DNA from: Prosthecobacter sp.
GTDB lineage: Bacteria > Verrucomicrobiota > Verrucomicrobiia > Verrucomicrobiales > Verrucomicrobiaceae
DNA: 64,000 nucleotides
Direction of reading: 5' to 3'
NCBI RefSeq assembly: GCF_034366625.1
Contig: NZ_JAXMIH010000019.1
Location: forward strand, 171,220-235,219
Made by a program: the position numbers and the translations under genes. The notes under the pieces are model-generated. The model was not told where the DNA came from. It worked only from the letters and a program-made list of their open reading frames with translations, and ran no database searches. Numbering within the stretch: position 1 is the stretch's first letter; every line of letters begins with the position of its first letter. This document shows positions 30,271 to 39,993 of this stretch, in pieces.

Positions 30271-31662
30271 TCAGCTCCGCTCCTGCTTGTGCTTCGCAAA
30301 GATCGCCAAACAGCGATCTCGCTCCGTGTGATGATCAACCATCGGCAGCGGATAGCCTTTGGCGAGAGGCAAGCCTGGCTTGGGCGGCTCGTGGAGGAGC
30401 GGCGCGGGCACGTCTTTGAGTTCAGGCACCCATTGCTTGATGTAAGTGCCTGCGGGATCGAAGCGGGCGCTTTGCAACCAGGGGTTTTGGATGCGGAAGT
30501 AGGGCGCGGCATCGGCACCGGTGCCGGCGGACCATTGCCAGCCGCCGTTGTTGCTGGCGTTTTCGCCATCGACGAGCTGCTGCATGAAGAAGGCCTCGCC
30601 CATGCGCCAGTCGCAGTGCAGATCCTTGGTGAGGAACATGGCGGTGATCATGCGCAGGCGGTTGTGCATGAGGCCGGTCTGCAAAAGCTGCCGCATGCCG
30701 GCATCGACGATGGGAAAGCCGGTGGTGCCGGTGGCCCAGCGCTGGAAGGCCTCATCCGTGCCCGGCCAGGGAAGGCCGCGCCAGTCGGGAGCGAACTCCT
30801 CGTCGAAGACGTTCGGGTAAAACCACAGGATGGCGAAGTAGAACTCCCGCCACGCGAGTTCCTTGATGTAGGTGCTGGCTGTTTCAACCTTCGCGCATCG
30901 CTCATACAATTCGCGGATGCCGATGAGGCCATGGCGCAGATCCTGGCTGAGCAGCGAGGTCGTCTGACCTGCCGGGGTGTTGCGATTCGCGGCATAGCCT
31001 TTCAAAATGCCGTCATCAATGAAGCGCTTCATGCGTTCCCGTGCGGCGCGTTCGCCCGACGGCACGATTTGCGCCGTGGGCGCAGGCAACTGCCAATGCG
31101 CGAGCGTGGGCAGCGGCAGGCTCATGATTTTTTCAGCAGCCTTCGGTCCCAGACTGGTCACACGGGGCAGGGGAACGGCTTTGTCGAGGTTGAGCCAGTT
31201 CTTTGAGTAGGGCGTATAGACGCGATAGGGCTGTGCATTGAGCGTGAGCACGCTTGCAGGCGCATGCATGACGCTGTCGTCAAAGCCGTGGCACTGGATG
31301 CCAAGCCGCGTGCAGACGGCGTCGATTTTCTTTTCCATCGCACGGCCAAAGGGATCGTAGTCGCGGTTGAAATAGATCGCTTCGGCCTGGGTCTCACGAA
31401 GGAGGCGCTCCAGTTCGGCATCGGCACGCCCGCAGCGGATGAGCAGGCGGCTGCCGAGAGCTTCGAGGTTTTTGGCGAGCGATTCGAGATTCCCGCAGAG
31501 GAAGTGCTGCCGGTTCGGACCGGTCCAGCCGTGGTTTTGTTTCCAATCGCTCAGAACATAGACCGGGATGACCTGGGGTGCGGCTTGGGTGGCATGGTGG
31601 AGTGCGGTGTTGTCAGTGAGGCGGAGATCGCGGCGGAACCAGTGGAGGACAGTGCGTGGCAT
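30271..31662 (-). CDS. phr: Deoxyribodipyrimidine photolyase
   Basis: A 463-residue photolyase/cryptochrome that would split UV-induced cyclobutane dimers using FAD and blue light. The N-terminal antenna domain starts TVLHWFRRDLRLTDNTALHH. The FAD-binding domain shows GQTTSLLSQDLRHGLIG, ELAWREFYFAILWFYP and NNGGWQWSAGTGADAAPYFR, with IQNPWLQSARFDPAGTYI following. Start: the ATG at 31662 gives the conserved N-terminus; the frame is open 42 codons further. It is convergent with the permease gene, the two stop codons abutting. Confidence 0.95.
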   Translation of the reverse strand: MPRTVLHWFRRDLRLTDNTALHHATQAAPQVIPVYVLSDWKQNHGWTGPNRQHFLCGNLESLAKNLEALGSRLLIRCGRADAELERLLRETQAEAIYFNRDYDPFGRAMEKKIDAVCTRLGIQCHGFDDSVMHAPASVLTLNAQPYRVYTPYSKNWLNLDKAVPLPRVTSLGPKAAEKIMSLPLPTLAHWQLPAPTAQIVPSGERAARERMKRFIDDGILKGYAANRNTPAGQTTSLLSQDLRHGLIGIRELYERCAKVETASTYIKELAWREFYFAILWFYPNVFDEEFAPDWRGLPWPGTDEAFQRWATGTTGFPIVDAGMRQLLQTGLMHNRLRMITAMFLTKDLHCDWRMGEAFFMQQLVDGENASNNGGWQWSAGTGADAAPYFRIQNPWLQSARFDPAGTYIKQWVPELKDVPAPLLHEPPKPGLPLAKGYPLPMVDHHTERDRCLAIFAKHKQERS

Positions 31663-31818
31663 GAAAAGGGGCAGGGGAGGCGACAAGATACGGTCAGCAT
31701 AGGACAAAAGGCGGTAGCAAAGTTGGTGGCATTGAACATCAGGTTCGTGATGAATATTTGGCTGTGCTGCCGTTACTAGAAGCGCCATATCCTACCAACC
31801 CCCCCTTCATCTTACCCC

Positions 31819-32964
31819 ATGCCTTCGCATTCGCCCGACCTCGACGAACCGAAATCACTCACCGCCGCCTGGATCGCCGCGCTCATCCTGATCGTGGGCT
31901 TCGTGATCGGCCTGCTCATTTTCCCGCCGCTATTTGAGGCGCCGAAGGTGGAGCCAGCAAGCTCGGTGCTCTTCATCGGCCGTTTTCATCCGATTCTGCT
32001 GCATTTCCCTGTCGGGGTGCTTGGCCTGCTGTGCCTGTTTGAGCTGCTTTGCTCCACACGTCGTGGCGAGCAGAAATTCGGCGAGGCGTCCTTGATCATG
32101 CTGCTGGTCGGCGCGGCAGGCGCAGTGATGGCGGCGTTCGCGGGCATCATGCTGTCGCGGGAGGGGGGCTATGTGGGAGGAAACTTCACGCTACATCAGA
32201 CGATGGGCCTGCTGGGCACTTCAGGTGTGCTGCTGGCGCTCGTGGTGCGCATCACGGCGATGGGGCGCAACAGCACCGAGCTGCTGAACGCCTATCGTGC
32301 GCTCTACTACATCAGTTTCGGCATCATGGGCCTGGGGTCGCACTTTGGCGGCAACATGAGCCACGGAAACAAATTCCTCACCGAGCATGCGCCGGAAAGC
32401 GTCAAGAACAGCATGGTGGGCATGGAGAAGTGGATGCTGAGCTTCGTGGAGAAACCCAAGGAGGAGCCGGAACCGAAACCCGAGCCCAAAGTCGAACCGA
32501 AGGTGGAACCCAAGATCGCCTTGAACCCGACGCCTCCGACGGTTCCCACAGCCAATCCACCCCCAACCCCCGTTACTGCGGAAGCCGGCGGTGACAAGCT
32601 CGTCTTCGACCACGTCATCCTCCCCATCTTCGCGGCCAAGTGCAACAAGTGCCATGGCGAGGAGAAGCAGAAGGGCGAGCTGCGCCTCGACACCTTCGAG
32701 TGGACGATGAAGGGCGGTGAGGAAAGCGGCGATAAAAACATCGTCCCTGGCAAGCCCGAGGACAGCGCCACCTTCCAGTCCATTTCCTCTGCCGAGGACG
32801 ACGACGCCCACATGCCCCCCAAGGGCAAAGAACAGCTCACGCCCGAGGAAACCGAGATCATCAAATGGTGGATTCAGCAAGGAGCCAGTGGCACTCAGAA
32901 GGTCAGCGAAGCCAAAATCCCCGCCGAACTTCAGGCCACGGTTGATGGAATTCTGAAAGGCTAG
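31819..32964 (+). CDS. Membrane protein with a c-type cytochrome domain
   Basis: A 381-residue protein. Five or so hydrophobic segments in residues 15-170 form a DUF2231-like membrane domain; FHPILLHFPVGVLGLLCLFE is its characteristic start. A Pro/Glu/Lys linker (about 210-255) follows. The heme-binding domain of Planctomycete type has CNKCH at 275-279, then KQKGELRLDTFEWTMKGG and DDDAHMPPKGKEQLTPEE supplying the distal region with the HMPP motif. It is probably an inner-membrane electron carrier. It heads a block with another heme protein and the cytochrome maturation genes ResB and CcsA. Confidence 0.85.
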   Translation: MPSHSPDLDEPKSLTAAWIAALILIVGFVIGLLIFPPLFEAPKVEPASSVLFIGRFHPILLHFPVGVLGLLCLFELLCSTRRGEQKFGEASLIMLLVGAAGAVMAAFAGIMLSREGGYVGGNFTLHQTMGLLGTSGVLLALVVRITAMGRNSTELLNAYRALYYISFGIMGLGSHFGGNMSHGNKFLTEHAPESVKNSMVGMEKWMLSFVEKPKEEPEPKPEPKVEPKVEPKIALNPTPPTVPTANPPPTPVTAEAGGDKLVFDHVILPIFAAKCNKCHGEEKQKGELRLDTFEWTMKGGEESGDKNIVPGKPEDSATFQSISSAEDDDAHMPPKGKEQLTPEETEIIKWWIQQGASGTQKVSEAKIPAELQATVDGILKG

Positions 32965-33016
32965 TCCAACTTCCACCTTTTCCTGCCTTGTTCTGATCCT
33001 GCTGAAAAAACGTCTC

Positions 33017-34924
33017 ATGAAACCAACCCTCCTCCTCCTCGCCCTGGCACTCGCCTTCACCGCGCATGCCGCCGATGACAAAAAAGCCGTCGATCCCGCC
33101 GTCGCTGCAGCCACGCAGAAAGTGAACGCCACCGGCGCTTCACTGATGCCCCTTTCCGCAGATGCGAAGGCCTACCGCTTCACCGCGCTCAACGTTGCGA
33201 AGGAATTTGGTGACGCTGGGCTCGAACCCCTCGCGCCCATTGCCGACAAGATCGCCTCGCTCGACATCGCCCGCAGCAAAGTGACCGATGGCGGTCTCAA
33301 GGCCCTCGCCGCGATGAAGAATCTGAAGGAACTGCATCTCGAAGGCACGGGCATCGGTGATGCGGGACTCGATCACCTCAAAGGCCTCGCCGAGCTGGAA
33401 TACATCAACCTCTACAACACCAAGGTCACCGATGCCGGGGTCGCGAAACTCGCGGGTCTTGGCAAACTAAAAGCCATCTACCTCTGGCAAAGCGGTGTGA
33501 CCAAGGTCGGTGTGGTCGCTTTGAAGGCCAAGTTGCCCAATGCACACATCAACACTGGCTGGACCGCCGAAGACGACGCCAAACCTGTCGCTGTTGCAGC
33601 CACAGCACCCGCTGCTGCCGCGCCAGCCGCAGCGAAGCCCGCCGCGGCTCCAGCTCCTGCGGCTGCCAAACCGGCTGCCCCTGCCGCTGCTCCCGCTGCG
33701 GGTGGCAAACTGAATGCCGCCATCGCCGATAAAGCCATCGTGTATCGCGATGTCATCGCCCCGATCATGCAGGCGAAGTGCGTGGGCTGCCACGGTGAGG
33801 AAAAGAAGAAGGGCAAACTTCAGCTCCATACGTTTGCCGCCATCATGAAAGGCGGCGGCGACGGTGCGAACACCGTCATCGCGAAAAACACCAAGGAAAG
33901 CCTCATGCTCGTCCGTGCGAGTCTCCCCACCGACGACGATGAGCACATGCCGCCGAGCGATGAGCCGCAACTCACGAAGGAAGAAGTCGCCCTCCTGAAA
34001 TGGTGGATCGAAACCGGCGCCTCCGAAACCGCCAGCGTCGCCGCCTCGAAGCCCACGGCCGATGTGGAAGGGGCTCTCGCCGTCCTGCTCGCGAAAGGCC
34101 TGCCCAAAGCCGCCGCACCTGCCAAAGTTGCCAAACCCAAGCCCGCCGCCCTCACCGACGCCCAGAAAAAACAGATCGCCGAGATCACTGCCAAGATGCA
34201 GGCCCTCAACGCCTCGCTCATGCCCCTCGCACAAGACACCGAGCAACTCCGCCTTGGGGTGATCAATGCCGCTGACAAATTTGGCGACAAGGAACTCGCG
34301 CTGCTTGACCCCATCGCTGCGCAGATCGTCTGGGTCGATCTCGCTCGCAGCCAGATCACTGATGCCGCCGCCGACACGCTGGCAAAGATGACCAACTTGG
34401 AACGTCTTCACATGGAGAACACCAAGGTCAGCGACGCCGCCCTCGCCAAGCTCGCCGCTCTACAAAACCTCGAGTATCTCAATCTCTACGGCACCAAGAC
34501 CACGGATGGCGGCATCGCCAAACTCGCTGCGGCCAAAGGCCTTAAAAAACTTTTCGTCTGGCAGACCGGCGTCACCCAAAATGGTGCCAAAGCCCTCGAA
34601 GCCCAGCTTCCCGGCCTCAAGGTGAATGTCGGCCTGACCGAAGCTGAAATTGCCAAACTCACGGCGCCTCCTCCCGCCCCACCCGCTCCGCCGCCCGCCC
34701 CCGCGAAGAAGGAAGAGCCCAAAAAAGTCGAAGCGAAAAAGGCTGACGCCAAGCCTGCTGTTCCGGCTCCGGCAAAGCCTGCAACAACTCCCCCTGCAAC
34801 CAAGCCGGCTGCTGCTCCTGCTGCCACTCCTCCGGCCACCAAACCGGCACCTGCTCCTGCCGTGAAACCTGCCGCAGCGACGCCTCCCGCTCCCGCGAAA
34901 CCGGCCGAACCCGCGAAGAAATGA
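33017..34924 (+). CDS. Exported LRR - cytochrome c - LRR protein
   Basis: A 635-residue exported protein with a signal peptide (residues 1-19, …AFTAHA). Leucine-rich repeat domain 1 (about 55-190) has units such as LKALAAMKNLKELHLEGTGI. An Ala/Pro linker precedes a Planctomycete-type heme domain with CVGCH at 255-259 and DDDEHMPPSDEPQLT. LRR domain 2 (about 385-550) duplicates the first (NLEYLNLYGTKTTDGGIAKL). The tail (about 560-635) is Pro/Ala/Lys-rich and may bind the wall. Both LRR domains open with the same NA(T/S)…ASLMPL motif, so the gene arose by internal duplication around the heme domain. Confidence 0.85.
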   Translation: MKPTLLLLALALAFTAHAADDKKAVDPAVAAATQKVNATGASLMPLSADAKAYRFTALNVAKEFGDAGLEPLAPIADKIASLDIARSKVTDGGLKALAAMKNLKELHLEGTGIGDAGLDHLKGLAELEYINLYNTKVTDAGVAKLAGLGKLKAIYLWQSGVTKVGVVALKAKLPNAHINTGWTAEDDAKPVAVAATAPAAAAPAAAKPAAAPAPAAAKPAAPAAAPAAGGKLNAAIADKAIVYRDVIAPIMQAKCVGCHGEEKKKGKLQLHTFAAIMKGGGDGANTVIAKNTKESLMLVRASLPTDDDEHMPPSDEPQLTKEEVALLKWWIETGASETASVAASKPTADVEGALAVLLAKGLPKAAAPAKVAKPKPAALTDAQKKQIAEITAKMQALNASLMPLAQDTEQLRLGVINAADKFGDKELALLDPIAAQIVWVDLARSQITDAAADTLAKMTNLERLHMENTKVSDAALAKLAALQNLEYLNLYGTKTTDGGIAKLAAAKGLKKLFVWQTGVTQNGAKALEAQLPGLKVNVGLTEAEIAKLTAPPPAPPAPPPAPAKKEEPKKVEAKKADAKPAVPAPAKPATTPPATKPAAAPAATPPATKPAPAPAVKPAAATPPAPAKPAEPAKK

Positions 34925-35076
34925 CACGGGACGCCGACGATTCGTTGGCATTCCAAATTTCGGGTGGGCCGGCGAATCATCGGCACTGCCAATCCACGGC
35001 GCATGAGTGCGCGTATCTTCGTGGCGTTCGTTGCCGTTGCTGCTAAACATCCCGCCCTCTCATGCGTTCCCCCACG

Positions 35077-35739
35077 ATGAAATTCTCCATCCCATGCTGT
35101 GCCGTCCTCGCGTGCAGTCTTCTCAGTACGTCCTGCGAACGTCTTGGCGAGCGCGAGGCCATCACCGAGTCGCGGGAGATCTCCAGCCACGCCGCGAAGC
35201 CGAATATCGACATTCCAAGCGCCACACGCTTCTTTGACGATGCCAAGGAAGAGAAGCCGCAGCGCCCGAGTTTTCGCGAACTGCTCACCTGGACCGTGCC
35301 CGAAGGCTGGAGCGAGTCTGCCAAGCCTGATCCAATGGGCATGCGCCTGCTCGATCTGCGCTTTGGGCCCAATCAAGAAGGCGAGTGCTACATTTCATTG
35401 ATGCCCGGCCCGGCCGGTGGCCTGGAGGCCAATGTGAACCGCTGGCGCACGCAGATGGGCCAGCCTGCCTACACGGCCGATGAAATCGGCAAGCTGCCAA
35501 AGAAGCCTTTCTTCAATCGCGATGCCACCTTCGTTGCTTTCGACGGCGACTTCAAAGCTTTCGGCGCCGAGCAAGCGCAATCCGGCTACAGCATGCTCGG
35601 TCTCATTCACAGCGCGGAACAAGCCACCATCTTCGTCAAACTCACCGGCCCCAAGGCCCTCGTCGATCAAAACGCCGCGGCGTTTGACGCCTTCTGCCAG
35701 TCGATCAAACCGAATACGGCTTTGATGAAGCAAGAGTGA
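35077..35739 (+). CDS. Lipoprotein of unknown function
   Basis: A 220-residue protein. The start at 35077 gives a compact lipoprotein signal, MKFSIPCCAVLACSLLSTSC, with lipobox STSC; an ATG five codons upstream is possible. The mature part contains LTWTVPEGWSESAKPDPM and later FVAFDGDFKAFGAEQ, resembling periplasmic domains that bind or deliver ligands, but no named family is assigned. It lies 40 bp upstream of the ResB gene and may act in cytochrome assembly by association only. Confidence 0.75.
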   Translation: MKFSIPCCAVLACSLLSTSCERLGEREAITESREISSHAAKPNIDIPSATRFFDDAKEEKPQRPSFRELLTWTVPEGWSESAKPDPMGMRLLDLRFGPNQEGECYISLMPGPAGGLEANVNRWRTQMGQPAYTADEIGKLPKKPFFNRDATFVAFDGDFKAFGAEQAQSGYSMLGLIHSAEQATIFVKLTGPKALVDQNAAAFDAFCQSIKPNTALMKQE

Positions 35740-35779
35740 TCAAAACTGAGCACTGAGCACTTTCCAACTTCGCCCCATC

Positions 35780-37087
35780 GTGTCTTCTCCTCCTCAATCC
35801 CTCCTCGCGCGAATCTTCGCCTTTCTCACCAGCTTCGGTCTCGCCACGTTCACGCTGACCGGGCTGCTGATCATCACCTTTCTTGGCACGCTGGAGCAGG
35901 CGGAGTACGGCTTGGTAGCCAGTCAGGCGCGTTACTTTGAGTCGTTCTTTATTGATCGCATCGACATCGGCTCCTGCTGGCGGGCGCTGGCCTTCAATGG
36001 CTACTGGGACATCGGCAACATCACGCTGCCGCTTCACATCGTGCCGGGCGGTTACACGCTGATGGCGATCCTGTTCGTGAACCTGTTCTGCGGCGGTATC
36101 GTGCGCATCCGCAAGTCGCCGAAGACCATCGGCGTCATCATCTCGCACTTCGCCATCCTGTTCATGATCGCCGCCGGCGCGGTGAGCTACCACTTTGCCA
36201 AGGAAGGCAGCCTGGAACTCGCGGAAGGGAAGACCAGCGATGAGTTTCGCAGCTTCCACGAGCGTGTGATCGAGATCGAGAAGGTGCAAACGGACGACAA
36301 AGCGAAGCGCAGTGTGCTCGTGATCGGCGATGACAAGTATCTCGATCTCGACCCCGGCAAAGGCCGCACCTTCACGCATGAAAGCCTGCCGTTTGATCTC
36401 ATGATCACGAACTGGAAGCAGCATGCGCAGCCGAAACGTGACACCGGCGGCCGAACCGACGCGGTGGACGGCTATTACATCCAGGAAGTCACCACGCTCG
36501 ACGATGCTGGAGCCGCCTTGCCGGATGAGCAGCTTGCGAGCGCCTGCATCGCCATCGTGAAGGACAAAAAATCCGGTGAGGAGCAGAAGGGCATCCTGTG
36601 GGAGTTCGCCGCCGCGCCTTGGACTGTCACGGTGGGTGCTGACAAATTCCTCATCTCACTCGACCACCGCTCCTACAAGCTGCCGTTTGCGGTTCGCCTG
36701 GATCAAACCGAGCAGGAAAAGCATCCTGGCACCGAGCGGGCGCGTCGGTTCACCAGCAAGGTCACGAAGATCACCGGCGATCACGAAGAAAAGCGTGTCA
36801 TCACCATGAACGAGCCGGTGCGCAGCGAGGGCTACGCCGTGTTCCAGCAGACTTTTGATGATGGCACACGCAGCGGCAGCGGCGTGAAGCGCTCCGGCTT
36901 CCAGATTGTGGAAAACCCTTCGGATCACTGGCCGCTCATCTCTTGCATCATCGTTGCCGAGGGCTTGCTGCTGCACTTTCTCATGATGCTGGCTCGTTTC
37001 ATCAAAGTGGAGCCGTGGAAGTTTTCCCTCGGCCTCATTCTCGCCTTCAACGCCGCCTTCGCCCTCGCGATGTGGAAGCTGCTCTAA
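35780..37087 (+). CDS. resB: ResB/Ccs1-like cytochrome c biogenesis protein
   Basis: A 435-residue inner-membrane protein of system II cytochrome c maturation. With CcsA it handles heme delivery and apocytochrome at the outer face. Three N-terminal membrane segments lie at about 14-37, 80-100 and 115-135 (GVIISHFAILFMIAAGAVSYHF). A large periplasmic domain (about 140-390) follows, and then a last membrane segment near 395-432. The start is GTG at 35780. It is followed at 22 bp by the ccsA gene, the classical pair. Confidence 0.85.
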   Translation: MSSPPQSLLARIFAFLTSFGLATFTLTGLLIITFLGTLEQAEYGLVASQARYFESFFIDRIDIGSCWRALAFNGYWDIGNITLPLHIVPGGYTLMAILFVNLFCGGIVRIRKSPKTIGVIISHFAILFMIAAGAVSYHFAKEGSLELAEGKTSDEFRSFHERVIEIEKVQTDDKAKRSVLVIGDDKYLDLDPGKGRTFTHESLPFDLMITNWKQHAQPKRDTGGRTDAVDGYYIQEVTTLDDAGAALPDEQLASACIAIVKDKKSGEEQKGILWEFAAAPWTVTVGADKFLISLDHRSYKLPFAVRLDQTEQEKHPGTERARRFTSKVTKITGDHEEKRVITMNEPVRSEGYAVFQQTFDDGTRSGSGVKRSGFQIVENPSDHWPLISCIIVAEGLLLHFLMMLARFIKVEPWKFSLGLILAFNAAFALAMWKLL

Positions 37088-37109
37088 ACTTTCAAACTCG
37101 CTGAATGCC

Positions 37110-39179
37110 ATGAAAACTCTCCGCCTCGCCCTTTTCTCGCTGTTCGCGATCAGCGGCTTCGTTGCCGCCGCCGAACTGCCGCCGCTCGATCTTTTCCGCG
37201 ACAAGGAAGTCGTCGAGACCTTCGCTTCGATTCCTGTGCAGGAGTCCGGGCGTATCAAGCCGCTCGAAAACCTCGCCAGCTACCGCCTGCTGCGCTTCCG
37301 CGCCCGTCGCAGCATCTGGCTGACTGACAACGGTGAGATGGACGGCGGCAAACCGCTTGTTGATCCCGCCACGCAGAAGCCGATTACGAAGGAAGGTGAC
37401 AAACCCGTGAAGCTGAGCGCCACGGAATGGCTGCTCATGAGCTGGTTCCGTCCCGACATCGCCAAAACAGTACCGCTGTTCAAGGTGGACAACTCCTCCG
37501 CGATCGAAGAACTCGGGCTGAAAGCCAAGGCGAAACGCGATCAATACACCTTCGCCGAGATCGAGCCGGCGCGTCTGCTGCTCATGGAAAAGATGGGCGA
37601 GTATCGCGAAATCCCGGCCAAGAAGCAGACGCCGGAGCAGCGCATGATCGTCCAGCTCGCCGCGAACTTTCTCGACTACGAGATGATCACCGGTCACTTC
37701 GATTTCATCCGCTCGCCCGTCGGTGACAAGGCCGACGCATTGCCCGCAGGCATCGATAAACCCGTCCGTCTCTCGAAGAGCCTCAACGCATTGGCGCAAG
37801 ACATCCGTAAAGGCGATGTGCCGCCGATGCAGAAACCGTGGTTCCGTGAATTCGGCAAAGGTGCGCTCGGTGCGATGATGAGCGGCAATGCCGAGCAGCA
37901 ACTCCGCCTGTTTCCACCCGCGCCCCAAGCCACTGACGTCTGGCACGGCCCTGGCGAGATCATCTTCGGCACGATCAATGGCGAAAAGGAAGTGGACGCG
38001 GAGCAACTTGCCTGGCTGGCGCTGTATGAGGAGGTCTATCTGGCCCTGCCTGATGCCGCGAAGTTCAAAGCCGCGAGCAAGACGCTGCTGACCAAAATCC
38101 AAGACGCGGCCAAACTGCGCGGGGAAGGGCAGTTCGTCGCGTTGGAGCGCCATTCGATGAAGGCGGACTACTTTTTCTATGCGCAGTGGATTTTCCTCGT
38201 CGGTTTCATCGCCTTGGCGCTGACGTGGGTTTCACCGGGTTCACGCTTCGATAAAATCGCGAAGGTGCTCACCTGGGTCTTGCTCGCGACGGCCACGGGC
38301 TATGCCGTGACCGGGGTGGTGATCCGCTGCATCATCATGCAGCGTCCGCCGATCACGACGTTGTATGAGACGATTCTGTTCATTGGCGCGGCCACGGCGC
38401 TGTTTGGACTCGTCGCCGAATGGATCACGAAACGTTCCCTTGGTCTGCTGGTAGCGGCGGTGGGGGGCACCGCGTGCATGTTCCTCGCCATCCAGTTTGA
38501 GGCTTCCGAAGCCACGGACACTCTCCAGCAGCTCCAGGCCGTGCTCATCACGAACTTCTGGCTCTCGACGCATGTGCCGATGATCAACCTCGGTTACTCC
38601 GCGTGCATGGTGGCGGCGTTGCTCTCACAGTTCTATTTCATCCATCGTTTTTGCGGCTACCGGAGCCCGAAGGTGCTTTTTCTCCAGCGTGTCATGGGGG
38701 ATGCGAGTGCGCGTGACTCGTATGGGCGCTTCCTCACCCGCGTGGCCTATGGTTTCATCGCCACCGGGCTGTTCCTATCACTCGTTGGCACGGTGCTCGG
38801 CGGGATTTGGGCGAATTACAGTTGGGGCCGCTTCTGGGGTTGGGACCCGAAGGAAAACGGCGCCTTGATGATCGTGCTGATGTGCCTGGTCATCCTGCAC
38901 GCGCGCATGGGCGGCTACATTCGTGAGATTGGCATCCACTGCTGCAATCTCATCCTCGGCTGCATCGTGATCTTCTCGTGGTTCGGCGTGAACCAGCTCG
39001 GTGTCGGCCTGCATGCCTATGGCTTCACTGATGGCATCTGGCCGAAGATTTACGGCTACTGGCTCAGCCAGGGCGTGCTGCTAGGGTACGGGCTGTTTTT
39101 GGCGTGGTGCGGGCGACGTGCGAAAAATCGAGGCGAGAGTGATCTCGCTGCCGCCACAGAAGCGGTCGGAACAGACTGA
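37110..39179 (+). CDS. ccsA: CcsA/ResC-like heme-handling cytochrome c assembly protein
   Basis: A 689-residue protein of system II. A signal sequence and a long periplasmic region (about 20-355) precede eight or so membrane segments. The tryptophan-rich heme-binding WWD-type motif is at about 570-585 (WGRFWGWDPKENGALM). Conserved histidines flank it in neighbouring loops. The N-terminal extension of about 350 residues is unusual compared with the 300-residue CcsA of plastids or Bacillus ResC; Bacteroidetes/Verrucomicrobia-type proteins often carry such fusions. It should load the CxxCH sites in the neighbouring proteins. Confidence 0.88.
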   Translation: MKTLRLALFSLFAISGFVAAAELPPLDLFRDKEVVETFASIPVQESGRIKPLENLASYRLLRFRARRSIWLTDNGEMDGGKPLVDPATQKPITKEGDKPVKLSATEWLLMSWFRPDIAKTVPLFKVDNSSAIEELGLKAKAKRDQYTFAEIEPARLLLMEKMGEYREIPAKKQTPEQRMIVQLAANFLDYEMITGHFDFIRSPVGDKADALPAGIDKPVRLSKSLNALAQDIRKGDVPPMQKPWFREFGKGALGAMMSGNAEQQLRLFPPAPQATDVWHGPGEIIFGTINGEKEVDAEQLAWLALYEEVYLALPDAAKFKAASKTLLTKIQDAAKLRGEGQFVALERHSMKADYFFYAQWIFLVGFIALALTWVSPGSRFDKIAKVLTWVLLATATGYAVTGVVIRCIIMQRPPITTLYETILFIGAATALFGLVAEWITKRSLGLLVAAVGGTACMFLAIQFEASEATDTLQQLQAVLITNFWLSTHVPMINLGYSACMVAALLSQFYFIHRFCGYRSPKVLFLQRVMGDASARDSYGRFLTRVAYGFIATGLFLSLVGTVLGGIWANYSWGRFWGWDPKENGALMIVLMCLVILHARMGGYIREIGIHCCNLILGCIVIFSWFGVNQLGVGLHAYGFTDGIWPKIYGYWLSQGVLLGYGLFLAWCGRRAKNRGESDLAAATEAVGTD

Positions 39180-39815
39180 TCAATCCGATTTTTTATACGC
39201 GATGATGCCCTGCGCGATGCCTTCGGCGATGCGGGCGCGGAACTCGCCGGTGAGCATGCGCGCACGCTCGCTGGAATTGCTGACGAAGCCGCATTCGACG
39301 AGCACCGCAGGGTTTTTCGTCGTGGCGCGGATGACGTGGAAACCGGCACTTTTCACGCCGCGATTCGTCATGCTGGTGCGTTGCACCAAGTAGGCCTGGA
39401 TGTAGGCGGCCAGCATGTAGCTGGAGGAAAAGTGGTAGTAGGTCTCCGCGCCTGCGCCGCTGCCACCACGGTTGTAGTTGTAGTGAATGCTCACAAAAAT
39501 GGCATTGCGCGGGCGGTTCCCGGTCGCTGAACGATCCTGCAGCGGGATGAACACATCCCGGCTGCGGGTCATGATGACCTTGAGCCCTTCTTTTTTCAGG
39601 AGCTGTTCCACGCGCCGTGCCGTGTCGAGGGCAAGATGCTTTTCATACACATAGCCGATGGCCGCACCCCGATCATGAGCACCGTGGCCAGGATCCAGTA
39701 TGACGGTGTCGAAGGCGTTTGCAGAGGATGTCAGAGCCAGTGCCGCCGTCGTGATCCACAAAACACCTGTCAGGAGGCGGTTCCAAAAGTGGGGAAGGCG
39801 GGTAGATGGCGGCAT
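39180..39815 (-). CDS. N-acetylmuramoyl-L-alanine amidase (Amidase_3)
   Basis: A 211-residue periplasmic zinc amidase that cleaves the bond between MurNAc and L-Ala in peptidoglycan. A hydrophobic N-terminal segment (LLTGVLWITTAALALTSSANA) is the signal. The catalytic domain shows ILDPGHGAHDRGA with the first zinc His, the Glu of YVYEKHLALDTARRVEQLL, VSIHYNYNRG with the second zinc His, and the catalytic Glu in VLVECGFVSNSSE. The ATG at 39815 is preferred, because the 41 upstream codons are Cys/His-rich and unlike coding sequence. It is convergent with ccsA, stop against stop. Confidence 0.92.
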   Translation of the reverse strand: MPPSTRLPHFWNRLLTGVLWITTAALALTSSANAFDTVILDPGHGAHDRGAAIGYVYEKHLALDTARRVEQLLKKEGLKVIMTRSRDVFIPLQDRSATGNRPRNAIFVSIHYNYNRGGSGAGAETYYHFSSSYMLAAYIQAYLVQRTSMTNRGVKSAGFHVIRATTKNPAVLVECGFVSNSSERARMLTGEFRARIAEGIAQGIIAYKKSD

Positions 39816-39942
39816 GTGATTCAGAAGGTGATGATGGGGTGCGCATAACCACCCCGCAAACGCGTGATTCATACAGCAAGCGAAGAAGCAATGAAAGGAG
39901 CAAGTGCTTTGCCTGCAAACTCTGGTTGCAGGACACAAAAAA

Positions 39943-39969
39943 GCCGCCGGATGGTTCGCATCCGGCGGC
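39943..39969 (-). terminator. Rho-independent terminator of the pseudopilin gene
   Basis: Perfect 11-bp stem GCCGCCGGATG (39943-39953) / CATCCGGCGGC (39959-39969) with a GTTCG loop. On the minus strand it is followed by six T residues. It lies 24 bp after the pseudopilin stop. Confidence 0.9.
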
Positions 39970-39993
39970 GCAGGTGATGATCAAATTAACTCA

